Shown here one piece after another: positions 10,842 to 19,917 of a stretch of DNA of 64,000 nt; within the stretch, counting starts at the first letter, position 1; each line of letters starts with the position of its first letter. Below the pieces are notes generated by a model, which saw only the letters and a program-made list of their open reading frames with translations, was not told the DNA's origin and ran no database searches. The stretch covers positions 1-64,000 of the forward strand of contig JAYKIS010000017.1 in NCBI GenBank assembly GCA_035286125.1, written 5' to 3'. Made by a program: the position numbers and the translations under genes. Source of the DNA: VGJW01 sp035286125. Lineage in GTDB: Bacteria > Cyanobacteriota > Sericytochromatia > S15B-MN24 > VGJW01.

Positions 10842-12263
10842 TCAGGGCACGAAGGGACCTGTCACGGCCTTGTGGGCATCGGGACGACCCCAGCCGAAGT
10901 AGGGATCCCAGCCCGGTTCGCCCAGATCCACGACGCTTTCCCGCAGTCTCGCCTCGATCCAGTCGGCCGGAGCGGGATGGGCGTCCAGTTCCGTTGCGTA
11001 GCGCCCACGGACAAGGGCCGCCATGGCCGCGACCATCGGCGCTGCGGCCGAGGTTCCGGTGAAGCGTGCGTAAGCCTTGGCATAGTCGGGCAGGCCCGAG
11101 GCCCGGTTGGCTCCGTCGGTGGTCCAGATGCCCGAGCCGGGGGCCACGAAGTCGAGGCCGTCGCCGTGGTTGCTGTATGGAGCCAGCGATTCGGCGCTGG
11201 GGGGCGGAACGGTGGCCCCCACGGCAATCATGCCCGGACTGTTGGCGGGTGCCGTCACCGCGCCTCCGGCATTGCCGGCGCTGGCCACGGCCACGATACC
11301 GCGCCGACGAAGCAGGCCTGCCATCTCGTCGAAGGCGGCGATGCGGCTTTCCACGCCTTCGAAGCCCAGGCTCATCGACACCACATGGACAGGCGTGCCG
11401 TCGCCTACGCCCTGCAGCCAGGGATAGGGGGCCTCCGGGCGGTTCAGGTGTGCCGCCAGCCACATGCCCCCGAGAATCGAGAACGTTGCCATCTGGCCCG
11501 AGGCGGGATCGGCGACCATGACCGGCAGGATGAGGCAGCCGGGGGCGATGCCGGCGGCGCCGGTGTCATTGCCGACGGCGCCCGAGATGACGCCTGCGAC
11601 CCGCGTGCCATGGAAACCGGGGTTGACGTCGTAGTCGGCCGAGGGCGGCGGCGTGGTGGGGTCGAAGCCCTCGCTGGTCTGGTAGCCCTCCAGCACGTGC
11701 CCTGCCAGGTCCGGATGCAGCCGTTCGACACCCGAATCCAGAACGGCCACGCAGGTATTCGTCCAGCCACGCCCGGCCCCGAAGATCTCGAGCAGGGCCT
11801 CCTGGACCTTGAGCAGGCGAAGGGCCGGGTTGTAGGGCGTCAGCGGATCACCGTCATAAAAGGGTTCGGTGGCCGGCGTCGCGACACGGTGGCGGGTGAC
11901 CCAGCGGACATCGGGATCTGCCAGCAACTGGTTGCCGAGGTCGTCGGCTGCTGATGCCGCCGTCCGCACCAGCAGGAAGTGGGTGCCCGGCAGGCGGCGG
12001 ACAGGCAGGCCGGCAAGTGCCACAGGCGTCAGGCCTGGTTGCGCCACTCCCACCAGCAGTTCCCCTGCAAGCACGTTCGCCGCGGCAGGTTCGGCACGTT
12101 CGGACCGCCACGCGAGGACAGGGTCGCGGCCGTCCGACGCCGTGCCGAGGCCGATGATCGGCAGGGGCAAGCCTGCGTCGGCCGTGGGGGGCGGGGCCTG
12201 GCAGCCGGCCGGCAGGACCGACGCGGCCGTGGCGAGGACAAGGTGCCGGAGCATCCGCTTCAT
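10842..12263 (-). CDS. subtilisin-like serine protease (S8), probable lipoprotein
   Basis: A protein of 473 residues with the whole S8 triad: Asp in VAVLDSGVERLHPDL, His in FHGTRVAGVISG and Ser in FTGTSAAAPMVAA, with the oxyanion Asn in SAGNAGG. An N-terminal propeptide-like domain (about 30-150) precedes the catalytic domain. The signal sequence ends in VLPAGC; Pro at -3 departs from the usual lipobox, so lipidation is likely but not certain. ATG 12263 overlaps the upstream Kelch gene stop (ATGA). Probably a surface or secreted protease acting on its neighbours or on outside protein. Confidence 0.9.
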   Translation of the reverse strand: MKRMLRHLVLATAASVLPAGCQAPPPTADAGLPLPIIGLGTASDGRDPVLAWRSERAEPAAANVLAGELLVGVAQPGLTPVALAGLPVRRLPGTHFLLVRTAASAADDLGNQLLADPDVRWVTRHRVATPATEPFYDGDPLTPYNPALRLLKVQEALLEIFGAGRGWTNTCVAVLDSGVERLHPDLAGHVLEGYQTSEGFDPTTPPPSADYDVNPGFHGTRVAGVISGAVGNDTGAAGIAPGCLILPVMVADPASGQMATFSILGGMWLAAHLNRPEAPYPWLQGVGDGTPVHVVSMSLGFEGVESRIAAFDEMAGLLRRRGIVAVASAGNAGGAVTAPANSPGMIAVGATVPPPSAESLAPYSNHGDGLDFVAPGSGIWTTDGANRASGLPDYAKAYARFTGTSAAAPMVAAMAALVRGRYATELDAHPAPADWIEARLRESVVDLGEPGWDPYFGWGRPDAHKAVTGPFVP

Positions 12264-13846
12264 GGCCGCAGGACCTCGACGTGCCGGCTGGTAAAGGCTT
12301 CGGTGCCCTCGCCGCCGGCGACCAGCAGCAGACCGCCGGGCATGACGGCCATGCCGTGGCTGGCACGCGACCGCGTCATTGACGGCTCGACACGCCACGA
12401 CGCTTCGCCCGGTGCCCAGCTCCAGACCGAGGCTACGGGTTGTCCGGCAGCATTGCGCCCGCCACTCACCCAGATCCGTCCTGCGTGCCCTGTCGCGGCA
12501 TGGTCCCAGCGGGCCTCGGGCAGTGCGGGTACCGCCTGCCAGCGCTCCTCGACCGGATCGTAGGTCTCGACTGTCGTCACGGCCGTCCATTGCGCCGTGG
12601 CGGCGTCGTGCCACGGCAGGCCCAGGAAACGGTCCTTGGCGGCCGTGGCGATTCCGGGCGTGCGGCCTCCGATGGCAGCCATCACACCGTCGACCGTGGC
12701 GCCGGCAAGGTCCGCGCGGGGCGTGCCCAGGCCGGCAAGCCGTCGCCACGTGCCCCGGCTGGGGGCATAGGCGCTGCCGGTCACGGGCAGCACCCAGCCA
12801 TGCCGGGGCAGTCCTGTCTCGGCGAGGTGCTCGCCGCGTCCTCCGACCAGGACCAGCTCGTCCCGCCACATGAAACTTGCGGCCCCTGATCGGGCCAGCT
12901 CGCCCTCGAACTGGGGCACCACGACGCCCGCCGCGCGGGAGACGTTCTGAATGCGATCCGGGAAGGCGGCCTCGGGACGGATACGGGCCATGTCCAGCGA
13001 GGAGCCGAAGGGTTGGTCCACACCGAAGCTGTCGCCCCCGACGACATGGAGGCTGCCCGCAGCCGATTGGATGGCCGCATCGCGGACAAGGACGCTGTAG
13101 GAAGAGGGCAGCGTGACGAGTTGCCACATGCCGGTCGCGGGGTCGCGCCGTTCGACGGAAGGACCGGGAGCGCCCAGCACCGCCATCACAGTGCCGCCGT
13201 GCACGAGCAGGCTGCCGCCCGCGCGCGGCATGAGCAGCGGGGGGGCCTCGGTCCATTGGCCCGGTTCATAGGGCTGGATTTGCCCGCCCAACTGCACCGC
13301 CGTCGTGGGTTCGACCGTGACGGGGTCGAAGGGCACGCTGAGAGAGGCTTCCTCGGGCACAAGGGATAGCGTCGCTTCGACCGGCAAGGTCGGCCCGACC
13401 TCGAGCGTCTCGCTCACGGCCTTGCCCAGCTTGCGTCCGGCGCGGTCGAAGAAGTTCAGGCTTACGCTGACCTGACCGGGCAGAAGCCGCCCGAAGACCA
13501 GCACGATGGCCTTGCCACGGAATTCCCTGCGGGTAAAGACCGCCGTATGCCGGCCTCCCGGGATGTTGGCCCCGAGGATCTCGACCTCGATGCGGTCGAT
13601 GAAACCGGCCAGGGCAAGTGTCGTGCGACCGTCCGATGCGGCCTGCAGGGACGTCGGCAGCGTCACCACCAGCCTCAGGCTGCCCGCCGCCACCGGGGCC
13701 TCACCGAACGCGACGTCGGGCACGTTGCGGGTCGCCTGGGTCGCGGCCGGGGCCAGGGGGCCGGCGCAAGCGGCCATCAGGCCACAGCCTGCGAGGAAGA
13801 CCAGCCAACCTGCCGAAGGCGCCCTTGAGGGGGTGGAGCGTCTCAT
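12260..13846 (-). CDS. Kelch-repeat lipoprotein
   Basis: A lipoprotein of 528 residues. Its signal ends at FLAGC (Cys21); a second Cys at 27 is less well placed. Residues about 50-180 form a beta-sandwich-like region, followed by a Kelch propeller with motifs ELVLVGGRGEHLAET, DGVMAAIGGRTPG, GRIWVSGGRNAAGQP and GLLLVAGGEGTEAF. Kelch propellers usually bind protein or sugar. It overlaps both neighbours by ATGA, indicating one translation unit with a second Kelch protein and the protease. Confidence 0.8.
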   Translation of the reverse strand: MRRSTPSRAPSAGWLVFLAGCGLMAACAGPLAPAATQATRNVPDVAFGEAPVAAGSLRLVVTLPTSLQAASDGRTTLALAGFIDRIEVEILGANIPGGRHTAVFTRREFRGKAIVLVFGRLLPGQVSVSLNFFDRAGRKLGKAVSETLEVGPTLPVEATLSLVPEEASLSVPFDPVTVEPTTAVQLGGQIQPYEPGQWTEAPPLLMPRAGGSLLVHGGTVMAVLGAPGPSVERRDPATGMWQLVTLPSSYSVLVRDAAIQSAAGSLHVVGGDSFGVDQPFGSSLDMARIRPEAAFPDRIQNVSRAAGVVVPQFEGELARSGAASFMWRDELVLVGGRGEHLAETGLPRHGWVLPVTGSAYAPSRGTWRRLAGLGTPRADLAGATVDGVMAAIGGRTPGIATAAKDRFLGLPWHDAATAQWTAVTTVETYDPVEERWQAVPALPEARWDHAATGHAGRIWVSGGRNAAGQPVASVWSWAPGEASWRVEPSMTRSRASHGMAVMPGGLLLVAGGEGTEAFTSRHVEVLRP

Positions 13847-14460
13847 GGGCGTACCGTCATCCGGATGTCCGGCGTGGGCCAAGGCAGGTCCTGCCGGAGG
13901 TCGACCGAGAGGGACCCGGAGGCAATCATCCCGAGTCGCAGGACGTTGTTCCGGCCCGAGGCCAGAGACGCCGTCGCCGTCGTGGTCCCCAGCGTGCCCT
14001 GGCTTGAGATCAGCGTCACCGAGGCCGTGGCAACCCCGGGGTACATGCCTTCGACGAGGACGGTCGCCAGGCCAGTCTCGGCATCCGGGCGCATGGTGCC
14101 CGTGCGGACATCGGCCATCGTGCCCGGCGCCTCGAGGATCCAGTCGATGCTCAGGTCGGTGGCGGAGAGGGCCTGGATACGGATGGCCCCGGGCGTGTCG
14201 TCCACGAGGACTTCGATCCACAGGTTGGCCTGGCGTGCGGGTTCGGGCGTGGGCGGAGGTGTGCGCCCGGGGGCGCTGGGCGTGGGCTCGGGCGTATCCC
14301 CTGAGGCGGGATCGGTCGGGGACGAGGCAGACGAATCGGGCGTCTGCGTCGGGACAGGCGTCAGGACAATCTGCCTGCTGTCCACCGAAGGGCTGGGCTG
14401 GCGGCAAGCGAGCGGCAGCAGGGCTGCGGTGCCGAGCATCATGGCCACGCGACCCCTCAC
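13843..14460 (-). CDS. proline-rich exported protein, probable lipoprotein, family not recognised
   Basis: A protein of 205 residues starting at GTG 14460, which overlaps the upstream Kelch gene stop (GTGA). The signal (MMLGTAALLPLAC, from Met7) ends in a possible lipidation Cys19 with a non-standard Pro at -3. A low-complexity linker rich in Pro, Thr and Ser (about 21-75) joins it to a beta-rich domain of about 125 residues. That domain resembles, loosely, the N-terminal parts of the two Kelch proteins. I do not recognise the family. Its place between two Kelch genes suggests part of the same surface assembly. Confidence 0.7.
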   Translation of the reverse strand: MRGRVAMMLGTAALLPLACRQPSPSVDSRQIVLTPVPTQTPDSSASSPTDPASGDTPEPTPSAPGRTPPPTPEPARQANLWIEVLVDDTPGAIRIQALSATDLSIDWILEAPGTMADVRTGTMRPDAETGLATVLVEGMYPGVATASVTLISSQGTLGTTTATASLASGRNNVLRLGMIASGSLSVDLRQDLPWPTPDIRMTVRP

Positions 14461-16406
14461 AAGCCCAACTCCCCGACGGGGGCGAACTCGACGGTATCCG
14501 TGGCGATCGTCGACGCCTCGATGTCGATCCCGTCGGGCCAGGGATTCTCGTAGTAGATTGTCTGGCGTCCCGCAAGGCCGCCGATGGCCCAGACCTTGCC
14601 CCCCGCAAGGGCCGCACCCAGCGAGGCCCTGGGCTGTCGCAAGGCTCCGACAGCGCGCCAGCCGGAGCCCCCGGGGTCGAGGCGCTCGACGGAACCCAGG
14701 GCCCTGCGGCCGGGACCGACGCCCCCGAAGACAAGCAGGCGGCCCGCCTGCACGACACCTGCTGCCTCGGCCCGGGCCTCGATCAGCGGTTGGCCCACGC
14801 TGCGCCAACGCGGCACCGTGCCTCGGGCATCGAGCATCTCGGCATCTTCCCGCGGGGCTCCGGCCTCGAAGGCCTGGCCCGAGCCCGTCAGGAACGGCGC
14901 GGGAGGCATCATGCGGCCCCCCACCAGCCACCACTGGCCGTCACCCGAGATGGAGGCGGCCTGAGTACGGGGCGACGCCGCACCCGTGACGGGTGGCGTG
15001 AACCAGGTGGCACCCGAGGCGCCGGGCAGTGCCCGCAAGAGGCTGCTGGGCAGCACATCGAGGCCGCGCGCCCCGTGAATCCAGAGCGCGTCGAGCAGGA
15101 CGCCCCCCATCAGGCTGCTGGTGCCCTGGCCATCGAAGCCGCTGGGGGGCGTGAGAATGGTGGTGTCGAACGGCATGTCCGGCAGGGCGGACCAGGTATC
15201 GGCGATGGGATCGTAGGCCTCGACCCGCCGGGTCGGCACCGGAAAGCCCTGGGCGTTGGGCGTGATGCCACCGGCAACCAGGATGCGGCCCTCCACGACG
15301 CCGGCTGCGGCGCCCTCCCGAGGCAGCGAGGCAGGCCGTCGGGCCACCCATCCCGGGGTCGTGGCAAGCGTGTCCAGCATCCAGACCGAGTCCGTGGCCT
15401 CGCGGGACGCCGTGAGGCCACCGATGACGTAGATGCGTCCGCCAAGGGTCGCCACGCTGCCTCCCCCGAGGGGAACGGGCAAGGGGGGGCCGGCTTGCCA
15501 CGGCGACAGGTCGAGGTCGACCCGGCCCGTGCCACCGGCGGTGACCGAGACGGTGGCCGTCCGCATCGGCAGGTCGTGGACACGGATCTGGACAGGCCAG
15601 GTGCCGGGCCGAACGCCCCGGATCCGGTGGAGGGGGTCGGGGCCGGCCGGGATGGCCCGGGCCGAGGCATGGGGGACCGACGCGGGGTCGAGCACGGCCA
15701 TCGTGACGGGGAGGACGGGACTGATGCCCCGGATGCGGATGTCGACGGCTGCCTCACCCGTCCGGAAGGGCAGGACCTCACCCGGCAGGCTCCCGTTGCG
15801 CAGGACGATGGCGTCGGCCAGAGCCTTGCCATCGATTCGCCCCCACGTGGGCAGGGCCGGTGGCGTGTCATGAATGGCCCTGACGAAGGCCGAGACGGAT
15901 GCCACGGGCAGTGCAGCCAGCATCGTCTCGGCGTCCGTTCGCCTGAGCAGCGTCTCGTAGACTTCGCCGAGGGCCGTTCCCGAGGGCGTGAAGGTGACCT
16001 CCTTCGTCGCACCCTCCTCGAGGGCCACGACGGCGCGCCAAGTGGCACCGGGCAACGGCACGCCCTCGAACATGGGTTCGAGGGCCACGAGCACGTTCTC
16101 GCCGGGGGCGATGCCCTGGACATCCGTCGTGTCGCCGGCCTCGCCCACCGTCACGGGCAGGAGGGTTTCCTTGCCTCCCGGGGCCAGGATACGCAGCCGC
16201 CATGTCGGGGCGATGAGCGGGGCGGCCTGCGTGGCACGGGGCGTGCCCGGCCATGTGAGTCGGAGCGTGGCCGTTCCGGTCCGTGATTGCCCCGGCAGAG
16301 CGGGGCCGGCCTGCAGCGCGCAGGACGGCAGCACGGCCAGGGCGGCGCATGCAGCAAGGGCTGCCCCTCCCGGAAGGGAAAGGCCTGTCTCTTGCACGAC
16401 GGCCAT
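14457..16406 (-). CDS. large Kelch-repeat lipoprotein
   Basis: A protein of 649 residues, first gene of the lipoprotein operon. The signal peptide ends in VLPSC (Cys about 30), an acceptable lipobox. About 280 residues of beta-rich sequence come before a Kelch propeller with GGRIYVIGGLTASRE, GRILVAGGITPNAQG, QWWLVGGRMM, GRLLVFGGVGPGRR and GKVWAIGGLAGRQ. ATG 16406 is used; a TTG lies directly before it. The gene is divergent from apt with 126 bases between. Function unknown beyond a binding role. Confidence 0.8.
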   Translation of the reverse strand: MAVVQETGLSLPGGAALAACAALAVLPSCALQAGPALPGQSRTGTATLRLTWPGTPRATQAAPLIAPTWRLRILAPGGKETLLPVTVGEAGDTTDVQGIAPGENVLVALEPMFEGVPLPGATWRAVVALEEGATKEVTFTPSGTALGEVYETLLRRTDAETMLAALPVASVSAFVRAIHDTPPALPTWGRIDGKALADAIVLRNGSLPGEVLPFRTGEAAVDIRIRGISPVLPVTMAVLDPASVPHASARAIPAGPDPLHRIRGVRPGTWPVQIRVHDLPMRTATVSVTAGGTGRVDLDLSPWQAGPPLPVPLGGGSVATLGGRIYVIGGLTASREATDSVWMLDTLATTPGWVARRPASLPREGAAAGVVEGRILVAGGITPNAQGFPVPTRRVEAYDPIADTWSALPDMPFDTTILTPPSGFDGQGTSSLMGGVLLDALWIHGARGLDVLPSSLLRALPGASGATWFTPPVTGAASPRTQAASISGDGQWWLVGGRMMPPAPFLTGSGQAFEAGAPREDAEMLDARGTVPRWRSVGQPLIEARAEAAGVVQAGRLLVFGGVGPGRRALGSVERLDPGGSGWRAVGALRQPRASLGAALAGGKVWAIGGLAGRQTIYYENPWPDGIDIEASTIATDTVEFAPVGELGL

Positions 16407-16482
16407 CAACTGCCCTATGCCCCGAGGATCGCGCCCTTCAACGCGAAAGCCCGTGGTTTGGACCAGTTGGCCGGGGATGGGC

Positions 16483-16488
16483 TAACAT
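16483..16488 (+). promoter_or_regulatory. putative apt promoter (-10 TAACAT)
   Basis: GGGCTAACAT lies 44 bases before the apt start. A weak TTGGAC 19 bases upstream could be the -35. It is one of several TAnnnT elements in the window. Confidence 0.35.
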
Positions 16489-16532
16489 GCGTCTTCCCCT
16501 TCCCTGCGCGAAGGGGGGCAGAGGTTCCCGAC

Positions 16533-17072
16533 GTGCTCACGGCTGAGTTGACCGCCCGCTTCAAGGACCGGATCCGCGACGTTCCCGACTTCCCCAAGCC
16601 GGGCATCGTCTTCAAGGACATCACGCCGCTGCTGCAGGAGCCGGATATCTTCCGTGCAGCCGTGGATCACATCGCAGCCCGGCATGCCGATTCCCGAATT
16701 GACGCCGTCGTCGGCATCGAGTCCCGCGGCTTCATCCTCGGGGCGCCCCTTGCGTATGCGCTGGGATGTGGCTTCGTGCCGGTGCGGAAGCCGGGCAAGT
16801 TGCCCGCCCGGACCGTCCGCCAGACCTACACGCTGGAATACGGCACGGATGCCCTCGAGATTCACGAGGATGCGCTGGCCCCGGGCAGCCGCGTCCTGAT
16901 CGTCGATGACCTGCTGGCCACGGGCGGCACGGTGTCCGCCACCCTTGAGCTCGTTCGCCAGCTGGGCGGTGACGTTCTCGAGGCCGCCTTCCTGGTCGAG
17001 CTTTCGTTCCTTGGCGGCCGGGCGCGTGTGGCCGAACTCGGCCTCGACATCTACCCGATCCTGACCTACTGA
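16533..17072 (+). CDS. apt: adenine phosphoribosyltransferase
   Basis: Apt salvages adenine to AMP using PRPP. The 179 residues include DVPDFPKPGIVFKDITPLL at the N-terminus, GIESRGFILGAPLA, and the PRPP-binding loop VLIVDDLLATGGT. GTG 16533 is selected because GAGG lies eight bases upstream and the length fits the family (about 170-183). It precedes rel by 83 bases; an apt-rel pairing is common in many bacteria. Confidence 0.95.
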   Translation: MLTAELTARFKDRIRDVPDFPKPGIVFKDITPLLQEPDIFRAAVDHIAARHADSRIDAVVGIESRGFILGAPLAYALGCGFVPVRKPGKLPARTVRQTYTLEYGTDALEIHEDALAPGSRVLIVDDLLATGGTVSATLELVRQLGGDVLEAAFLVELSFLGGRARVAELGLDIYPILTY

Positions 17073-17155
17073 TCCGGGCTCGGGCATGCCGGCCATGATG
17101 GTCTGGCGGCCGTGACCGTGACGGTGGGCCGTTCCGGGGGTATGACCCATGAACC

Positions 17156-19336
17156 TTGTCTTCCGCTGCTCCGCCGCGTGAACCCCACGATGCCCTGATC
17201 GGCCTCATCGAGGGCACGCTTCCTCCGGACGGCGTCGCGCTCGTGCGTGACGCCTACACCTTTGCGCACCGCATGCACGAAGGGCAGGCCCGGAAGTCCG
17301 GAGAGCCCTATATCGTCCATCCCTACGAAGTCGCGCTGATCCTGGCGCGCCTCGGTGCCGATGCCCCGACGATCGCGGCAGGCCTGCTCCATGATGTCCT
17401 CGAGGACACCGACGTCGGTGAGGCGGCGCTTGAGGAGCGATTCGGCAACCAGGTGGTCCAGTTGGTCGCGGGCGTCACCAAGTTGGGCAAGCTCTCCTTC
17501 TCGAGCAAGCGCGAGCGCCAGGCCGAGAACTTCCGCAGGATGTTCCTGGCGATGGCGCAGGACATCCGGGTCATTGTCGTCAAGCTCGCCGATCGCCTGC
17601 ACAACATGCGCACCCTGGGACCGATGGCCCGCGAGAAGCAGGTCGAGATCGCCCAGGAGACGCTCGACATCTTCTCGCCCCTCGCCCACCGACTGGGCAT
17701 GGGAAAGCTCAAGTGGGAGCTCGAGGACCTGTGCTTCCGATGGCTGCACCCCGAGGAGTACGCCCGCATCACGGGGCTTGTCGCCGAAAAGCGGGACGAG
17801 CGCGAGGCCAAGCTGCGCGAGATTGTCGGCCAGATCGAAGCCGATCTGGACACGGCCGGCATCCGGGGCAAGGTACTGGGCCGGCCCAAGCACTTCTACA
17901 GCATCTGGAACAAGATGACGTCCCAGGGCAAGGAGTTCGCCGACCTGTTCGACGTGACGGCGCTGCGGGTCATCGTCGACTCGCTGCCTGATTGCTACCA
18001 CGCGCTGGGGTTGGTCCATACGCGTTGGCTGCCCCTGCCCGGGCGTTTCAAGGACTACATTGCGATGCCCAAGGGCAACCGTTACCAGAGCCTGCATACC
18101 GCCGTGATGGGGCCGCACGGCGCGCCCTTCGAGGTCCAGATCCGGACCCAGGAGATGCACCAGGTCGCCGAGTACGGCATCGCCGCCCACTGGCGCTACA
18201 AGGAGGGGGGCAGTTTCTCGAAGTCCGACGAGAAGCTGACGTGGCTCCGGCAGTTTCTCGACTGGCAACCGGACATGCACGACGCCGACGAGTTCATGTC
18301 GTCGGTCAAGGACGATCTCTTCAGCGAGGAGGTCTTTGTCTTCACGCCCGCAGGCGACGTCATCGACCTGATGCGCGGGGCGACCTGCATCGACTTCGCC
18401 TACCGGGTCCATTCCAGTGTCGGGCACCGTTGCACGGGCGCTCGGGTCAACGGCCGCATGGTGCCGCTCGAGACCCGGTTGCGCAACGGCGACATCATCG
18501 AGGTCCTGACGGGCAAGGTCGAGCGGCCGCGCCTGGATTGGCTGGCCTTTGCCGTCACCAATACTGCCAAGCAGCGGATCAGGGGCTGGTACAAGAAGCA
18601 GCGCCGCGAGGAGATGATCCTGCTGGGACGCGAGTCGCTGGAGCGCGAGCTCGATCGCACGCGCCAGGCAGCGCTCTCCAAGTCGGATTCCCTCGCCGAC
18701 CTGTGTGCACGCCTCAAGCTGGGCAATCCCGACGACCTCCTGGCCGCCATCGGCTACGGCGAAAAGGTGGCCTCGGCTGTCGCCCAGCAGTTCCGGGACG
18801 CGGTGGCCCCCAGGTCCGAGGAGTTCCCGCTGGTGCCCGCCAAGGCCGCGCCGATCCGGTCGCGGGGCACGGGCATCCTGGTCGAGGGCGGGGGCGGGAT
18901 GCTGCTTTCCGTCGCGCGATGTTGCTCCCCCGTGCCGGGCGAGCGCATCATCGGGGCCGTCACCAAGGTCAAGGGCATCTCCATCCACGCCGAGGGCTGC
19001 TCCAACATTGACCGGGTCGAGCCGGGCCGACTCGTCGCCGTCGAGTGGCAGAGCGATCCCAAGGCGACCTTCCCGGTCCACATTGCCGTCGAGGTCATGG
19101 ACCGCGTGGGCCTGCTCAAGGACATCACCATCAAGATTGCGGACATCAAGACGAACATCCGCAACATAGACGTCCGCAAGGCCCGCGACCGCATCCTGGT
19201 GGTTCACCTGACGGTCGACGTGGTCGACCTCGCCCATCTGGAACGCGTTCTTGCCACCATTGGCCGGATCGCGGACGTGATCCGGGCCTACAGGTCTCAC
19301 CGCGGCAATGCGTCCGGAGGCAAGCGACCCGCGTGA
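17156..19336 (+). CDS. rel: bifunctional (p)ppGpp synthetase/hydrolase
   Basis: The 726-residue protein makes and degrades the stringent-response alarmone. The hydrolase HD domain is intact (VHPYEVALIL, LLHDVLEDTDV near 79, KLADRLHNMRTL). The synthetase carries RFKD near 298, the form found in bifunctional Rel/SpoT enzymes rather than RelA, and EVQIRTQEMHQVAEYGIAAHW. A TGS domain (about 385-450) and a C-terminal ACT domain (about 645-715) follow. The TTG start at 17156 is the only one that keeps the N-terminus in frame; no clear ribosome site is placed for it. Downstream it overlaps the rdgB-type gene by GTGA. Confidence 0.95.
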   Translation: MSSAAPPREPHDALIGLIEGTLPPDGVALVRDAYTFAHRMHEGQARKSGEPYIVHPYEVALILARLGADAPTIAAGLLHDVLEDTDVGEAALEERFGNQVVQLVAGVTKLGKLSFSSKRERQAENFRRMFLAMAQDIRVIVVKLADRLHNMRTLGPMAREKQVEIAQETLDIFSPLAHRLGMGKLKWELEDLCFRWLHPEEYARITGLVAEKRDEREAKLREIVGQIEADLDTAGIRGKVLGRPKHFYSIWNKMTSQGKEFADLFDVTALRVIVDSLPDCYHALGLVHTRWLPLPGRFKDYIAMPKGNRYQSLHTAVMGPHGAPFEVQIRTQEMHQVAEYGIAAHWRYKEGGSFSKSDEKLTWLRQFLDWQPDMHDADEFMSSVKDDLFSEEVFVFTPAGDVIDLMRGATCIDFAYRVHSSVGHRCTGARVNGRMVPLETRLRNGDIIEVLTGKVERPRLDWLAFAVTNTAKQRIRGWYKKQRREEMILLGRESLERELDRTRQAALSKSDSLADLCARLKLGNPDDLLAAIGYGEKVASAVAQQFRDAVAPRSEEFPLVPAKAAPIRSRGTGILVEGGGGMLLSVARCCSPVPGERIIGAVTKVKGISIHAEGCSNIDRVEPGRLVAVEWQSDPKATFPVHIAVEVMDRVGLLKDITIKIADIKTNIRNIDVRKARDRILVVHLTVDVVDLAHLERVLATIGRIADVIRAYRSHRGNASGGKRPA

Positions 19337-19917
19337 ACGCACCGTCGGTCGATGTCGTGCTGGCCACGACCAATGCCCACAAGTTGGAAGAGTTCAGGCG
19401 GATGCTGCCCGGGGAGGGTGTGCTTCGGCTCGGGGCCCTCGACGAGGCCATCGAGGTCAAGGAAGATGCCGACACCTTTGCCGGAAACGCCCGCAAGAAG
19501 GCCCTGACGGTAGCCCGCCTGACGGGCCGGGTGGCCCTGGCTGATGACTCGGGACTCGTGATCGAGGCACTGGGCGGGCGACCGGGCATTCACTCGGCCC
19601 GCTATGCGGCCTCGCCCGAGGCGCGCATTGCCCGGGTCCTGGCCGAGCTCGAGGGCGTCCCGGATCGTCGAGCTGCGTTTGTTTGCGCCCTGTGCCTCGC
19701 TTGGCCGGATGGTCGCGTGGTCGAGACCGAAGGGCGTGTCGAGGGCTTCATCACCCAGGAGCAGTCGGGCGCCGGGGGCTTTGGCTACGACCCGGTCTTC
19801 CACAGCCCGGAGCTGGGCTGCACGCTGGCCGAAGCCGCTCCGGACCGGAAGGACGCGGTGTCGCACCGTGGCCGGGCGCTTGCGGCCCTGCTGGATCGGC
19901 TGTCCAGGACGCCTTAG
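19333..19917 (+). CDS. rdgB: non-canonical purine NTP pyrophosphatase (RdgB/HAM1 family)
   Basis: This 194-residue enzyme hydrolyses ITP, dITP and XTP to keep deaminated purines out of nucleic acid. Family motifs are in order: ATTNAHKLEEF at the N-terminus, ADDSGLVIEALGGRPGIHSARYA, GFGYDPVF and SHRGRAL. GTG 19333 overlaps the rel stop (GTGA). Its TAG stop shares two bases with the TAA stop of the convergent NYN-like gene, so the two genes run directly into one another. Confidence 0.95.
   Translation: MNAPSVDVVLATTNAHKLEEFRRMLPGEGVLRLGALDEAIEVKEDADTFAGNARKKALTVARLTGRVALADDSGLVIEALGGRPGIHSARYAASPEARIARVLAELEGVPDRRAAFVCALCLAWPDGRVVETEGRVEGFITQEQSGAGGFGYDPVFHSPELGCTLAEAAPDRKDAVSHRGRALAALLDRLSRTP

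Noticed and set aside
13506..16286. Plus-strand open frame of 926 codons
   Set aside because: It lies antisense to the two Kelch genes and has no recognisable domain; long antisense frames are expected at this GC content and the minus-strand genes show clear motifs and signal peptides.
17066..19342. Minus-strand open frame of 758 codons
   Set aside because: Antisense of rel, whose frame carries the HD, synthetase, TGS and ACT motifs.
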